Part shown: in pieces, positions 62,430 through 64,000 of the stretch
How the letters are laid out: each line of letters starts with the position of its first letter
How positions within the stretch are numbered: the stretch's first letter is position 1
Origin: Pseudomonas bananamidigenes
GTDB taxonomy: Bacteria > Pseudomonadota > Gammaproteobacteria > Pseudomonadales > Pseudomonadaceae
Direction: 5' to 3'
Assembly (NCBI RefSeq): GCF_001679645.1
Contig: NZ_LRUN01000006.1
Coordinates: forward strand, 1 to 64,000
Length of the DNA stretch: 64,000 bases
The notes under the pieces: model-generated
What the model was told of the DNA's origin: nothing
The model's database searches: none
What the model saw: the letters and a program-made list of their open reading frames with translations, nothing else
Made by a program: the position numbers and the translations under genes

Positions 62430-63130
62430 GGGGTTACTCCGTTATTTATCCCGAGCATGACCATCAGGTCGTGTTTCGTATGCTTCTCCGGGATATGGTA
62501 GTCGATCTTGTCAACACCAGCCTTGTAGAGACGACCAGAATTATCAATGTGCTTCACAAGCAGATCGACATGAAGATCCTTGCCAAACTCTAGCTTAAGC
62601 GTGTTAACCACGTCACGTGCTGCAAAATATTGGTCGACGAAATGCTCCGGTCGAATCCTCCGTCCTTCGGCTTCCTCACGAGCCGTGACAAATGACCAAG
62701 CAAGCCTGGGGTCTTGATAGACATAGAGAATTTGAACGAATCTCCCCTTGTCCAGGCAACGCCGCACATTGTTCCTCGCGATCTCTATATTCGAAAGCGT
62801 CCCATCAAGCAGGAAAGATTGTTTTCGATCCAGGGCAAGATCAATCAGCTTCCCTACCAGAATTGAAACGGCGCCTTGGAAAAGCCAGGCATTGCCCCCT
62901 TGGTAGGCTTCAAATTCGTTTCTGAGTTCGTCTGGATCAATTCGCAGGATCGGCGTATCAGAGAAAAGGTTCAGCAGGGCTAATGATGCCTCTGTCTTGC
63001 CGGCGCCGGGCGATCCAGCCATAAAGACTGAAACAGGCTCTTTTTCGGGCGGATACCGGGTCTGATCCGTGAGTCGCTTGCCAATAGTCTTCTTGTTTGA
63101 TCGCATCGTCCCAGATGGCCTGTTCCTCAT
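62417..63130 (-). CDS. Zeta-like toxin/kinase, N-terminus apparently frame-disrupted
   Basis: The 237-aa frame has the P-loop of zeta toxins (VFMAGSPGAGKTEASL), then PILRIDPDELRNEF (base-contact region), SFLLDGTLSNIEIARNNV and AREEAEGRRIRPEHFV. Zeta kinases phosphorylate UDP-N-acetylglucosamine or similar in the family. The N-terminus seems wrong: the first residues of this frame (MRNRPSGTMRS) do not resemble relatives, while a shifted frame starting at 63137 reads MTDEEQAIWDDAIK, which does. A small deletion near 63096 probably shifted the frame. An internal start (63106) could still give a shortened protein. Confidence 0.7.
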   Translation of the reverse strand: MRNRPSGTMRSNKKTIGKRLTDQTRYPPEKEPVSVFMAGSPGAGKTEASLALLNLFSDTPILRIDPDELRNEFEAYQGGNAWLFQGAVSILVGKLIDLALDRKQSFLLDGTLSNIEIARNNVRRCLDKGRFVQILYVYQDPRLAWSFVTAREEAEGRRIRPEHFVDQYFAARDVVNTLKLEFGKDLHVDLLVKHIDNSGRLYKAGVDKIDYHIPEKHTKHDLMVMLGINNGVTPCFP

Positions 63131-63408
63131 CCGTCATTCCAAGCCTTTTGTCTTCCTGCACTGGATATGAACCCTCTTCGGTTGAAAGGTCATTTACCGT
63201 TTGCGCTCTGGATTTACCGCAGTGTGGTGGCTTCCAATCGGTCAAAGCCTTGATGGGAAAACCGTGCGCATGGATCATTCCTTTGAGCAAACTGTATTTT
63301 TGTCGCGGGAGAGAATGAAGAGTAGAGAGGGATACGGTATCTGCAATCAACGGTGTGTTTCGGAATTGTTCTTTGCCGAATGAGCAGCAGACCTCAAACC
63401 CCAGACAC
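63131..63408. other. Upstream part of the zeta module; no separate gene confirmed
   Basis: A minus-strand frame runs from 63410 to 62958 and holds the MTDEEQAIWDDAIK start (ATG at 63137, AAGG upstream) that belongs to the zeta-like protein. Farther upstream the same frame shows no domain. The DNA is AT-richer than average and lies between the zeta module and the tRNA. Confidence 0.4.
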
Positions 63409-63438
63409 AAAAAAACCGGCTATCAAGGCCGGTTTTTT
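63409..63438 (-). terminator. Terminator of the tRNA-Gly transcript
   Basis: AAAAAAACCGGC and GCCGGTTTTTT enclose TATCAAG, about 50 bp downstream of the tRNA on the minus strand. Confidence 0.85.
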
Positions 63439-63486
63439 CTGTTTGCGCATCCCCCGCCAAACCACGACGCAGGACATGAATTCGAT

Positions 63487-63560
63487 TGGAGCGGGTGAAG
63501 GGAATCGAACCCTCGTTATCAGCTTGGGAAGCTGGAGTAATGCCATTATACGACACCCGC
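63487..63560 (-). tRNA. tRNA-Gly, anticodon CCC
   Basis: On the minus strand it starts GCGGGTGTCGTATAATGGCA. The acceptor arms GCGGGTG and CACCCGC pair, the T-loop reads GGTTCGATTCC, and the anticodon loop is TTCCCAA, which gives CCC for GGG codons. The discriminator T and CCA end (63489-63487) are encoded. Confidence 0.95.
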
Positions 63561-63729
63561 TCTGAGCGGCTGACTTTGTACCAGACTCGGCCACGGATTT
63601 GAAGTTTTCTTTGCGTGTGGCGAGCGCAAAAGCCTGAATCAGGGCCGGATCGGTCGATCGCGGGCAAGCGCTGCGGGCTGGAGGACGGCTTTATCTCAGA
63701 CCCGCAGGCTCGCTCGCGACGACGCTGTT

Positions 63730-64000
63730 TCAAACGGCCAATGCATGGTGATCCTGGACAAACGGGTGACGCGTTCGGCTCATGGGCTGCTGCGCAGGTT
63801 TCAGGAAACCGAGCAGGGCGTTCCGGCTGTCCCGGCAAGCGGATTTGTGTTCCATGTCGAGGAAGTGCCCGGTGGCCTGCAGTGTGGTGAAGGTGCTTTG
63901 CGCCACGTGGTTGCCGAACAACCGGGCGTCTTCGGCGGCGGTGTACTCGTCCCATTCGCCGTTCATGAACAGCACTGGCACGTTGATCTTTTTCGCCGCA
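63730..64000 (-). CDS. phaG: 3-hydroxyacyl-ACP thioesterase/transacylase PhaG, C-terminal part
   Basis: The window cuts the gene; only the last 89 or so residues are present, ending at the TGA at 63730. VPVLFMNGEWDEYTAAEDAR, QATGHFLDMEHKSACRDSRN and LLGFLKP match the end of the P. putida PhaG alpha/beta hydrolase, including the acid (D) and the catalytic histidine in GHFLDME. PhaG links fatty acid synthesis to polyhydroxyalkanoate or rhamnolipid-type precursors. Confidence 0.88.
   Translation of the reverse strand, partial: AAKKINVPVLFMNGEWDEYTAAEDARLFGNHVAQSTFTTLQATGHFLDMEHKSACRDSRNALLGFLKPAQQPMSRTRHPFVQDHHALAV

Noticed and set aside
62958..63410. 150-codon frame upstream of the zeta-like gene as an independent antitoxin
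   Set aside because: Its recognisable part is the N-terminus of the zeta-like protein itself; the rest overlaps the P-loop region in another frame or has no features.

Overview
The window comes from a chromosome of the Pseudomonas fluorescens group. The evidence is GC-rich coding DNA, a full protocatechuate branch of the beta-ketoadipate pathway, a TtgR/EmhR-type RND efflux locus, OlsBA, XenB, the end of a PhaG gene and many Pseudomonas-type REP/REPIN palindromes. Almost all genes look chromosomal and ordinary. Two stretches look accessory: about 15.7-20.0 kb and about 59.4-63.5 kb.

Layout. 0.4-2.4 kb: a Pit-type phosphate transporter and a small protein. 3.1-15.5 kb: pcaR, pcaK, pcaIJF, pcaHG, pcaT, pcaB, pcaD, pcaC and a convergent OprD-family porin. 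Together these import aromatic acids, open the ring of protocatechuate and convert it to succinyl-CoA and acetyl-CoA. Candidate PcaR boxes (GTTCGATAATCGCAC-like) lie upstream of pcaR, pcaK, pcaI and, as a perfect copy, the porin. 16.0-20.0 kb: a compact four-gene cluster that I read as a RiPP (ribosomally made, modified peptide) pathway. It has a nitrile-hydratase-leader-like precursor of 85 aa, a GNAT acetyltransferase, an HExxH-type peptide hydroxylase and a 649-aa fusion of an MNIO/DUF692 oxidase with a SagB-type flavin dehydrogenase. There is no YcaO, no peptidase and no dedicated exporter. This is the most unusual system in the window.

20.1-26.8 kb: emhABC/ttgABC efflux operon with divergent TetR regulator and a recognisable operator. 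27.0-29.6 kb: arsR, an MFS exporter and xenB. 29.8-36.3 kb: acpH, olsBA, an acyl-CoA dehydrogenase-like protein, a serine hydrolase, YceI and a cardiolipin-synthase-like PLD protein. 36.4-46.8 kb: bglX, lemA with two TPM-domain genes, a methyltransferase, an EamA transporter, a DJ-1/PfpI protein, a DUF1508 protein, and an aldolase/DHDPS-like pair under an XRE-cupin regulator. 46.8-59.4 kb: a SIR2-like DUF4917 protein, an iron alcohol dehydrogenase, an AOS-type PLP enzyme, transporters, a LysR regulator, a tandem pair of secreted paralogues, fosA, a PAS-GAF-GGDEF protein, a KGG stress peptide, DUF4142, tam and another methyltransferase.

59.4-64.0 kb: a DUF6124-like gene behind a long structured leader, then three toxin-antitoxin-type modules (higBA, hicAB, and a zeta-like toxin whose N-terminus seems frame-disrupted), all on the minus strand, next to tRNA-Gly(CCC). 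The window ends inside phaG. All calls are from reading the sequence; no database search was run.
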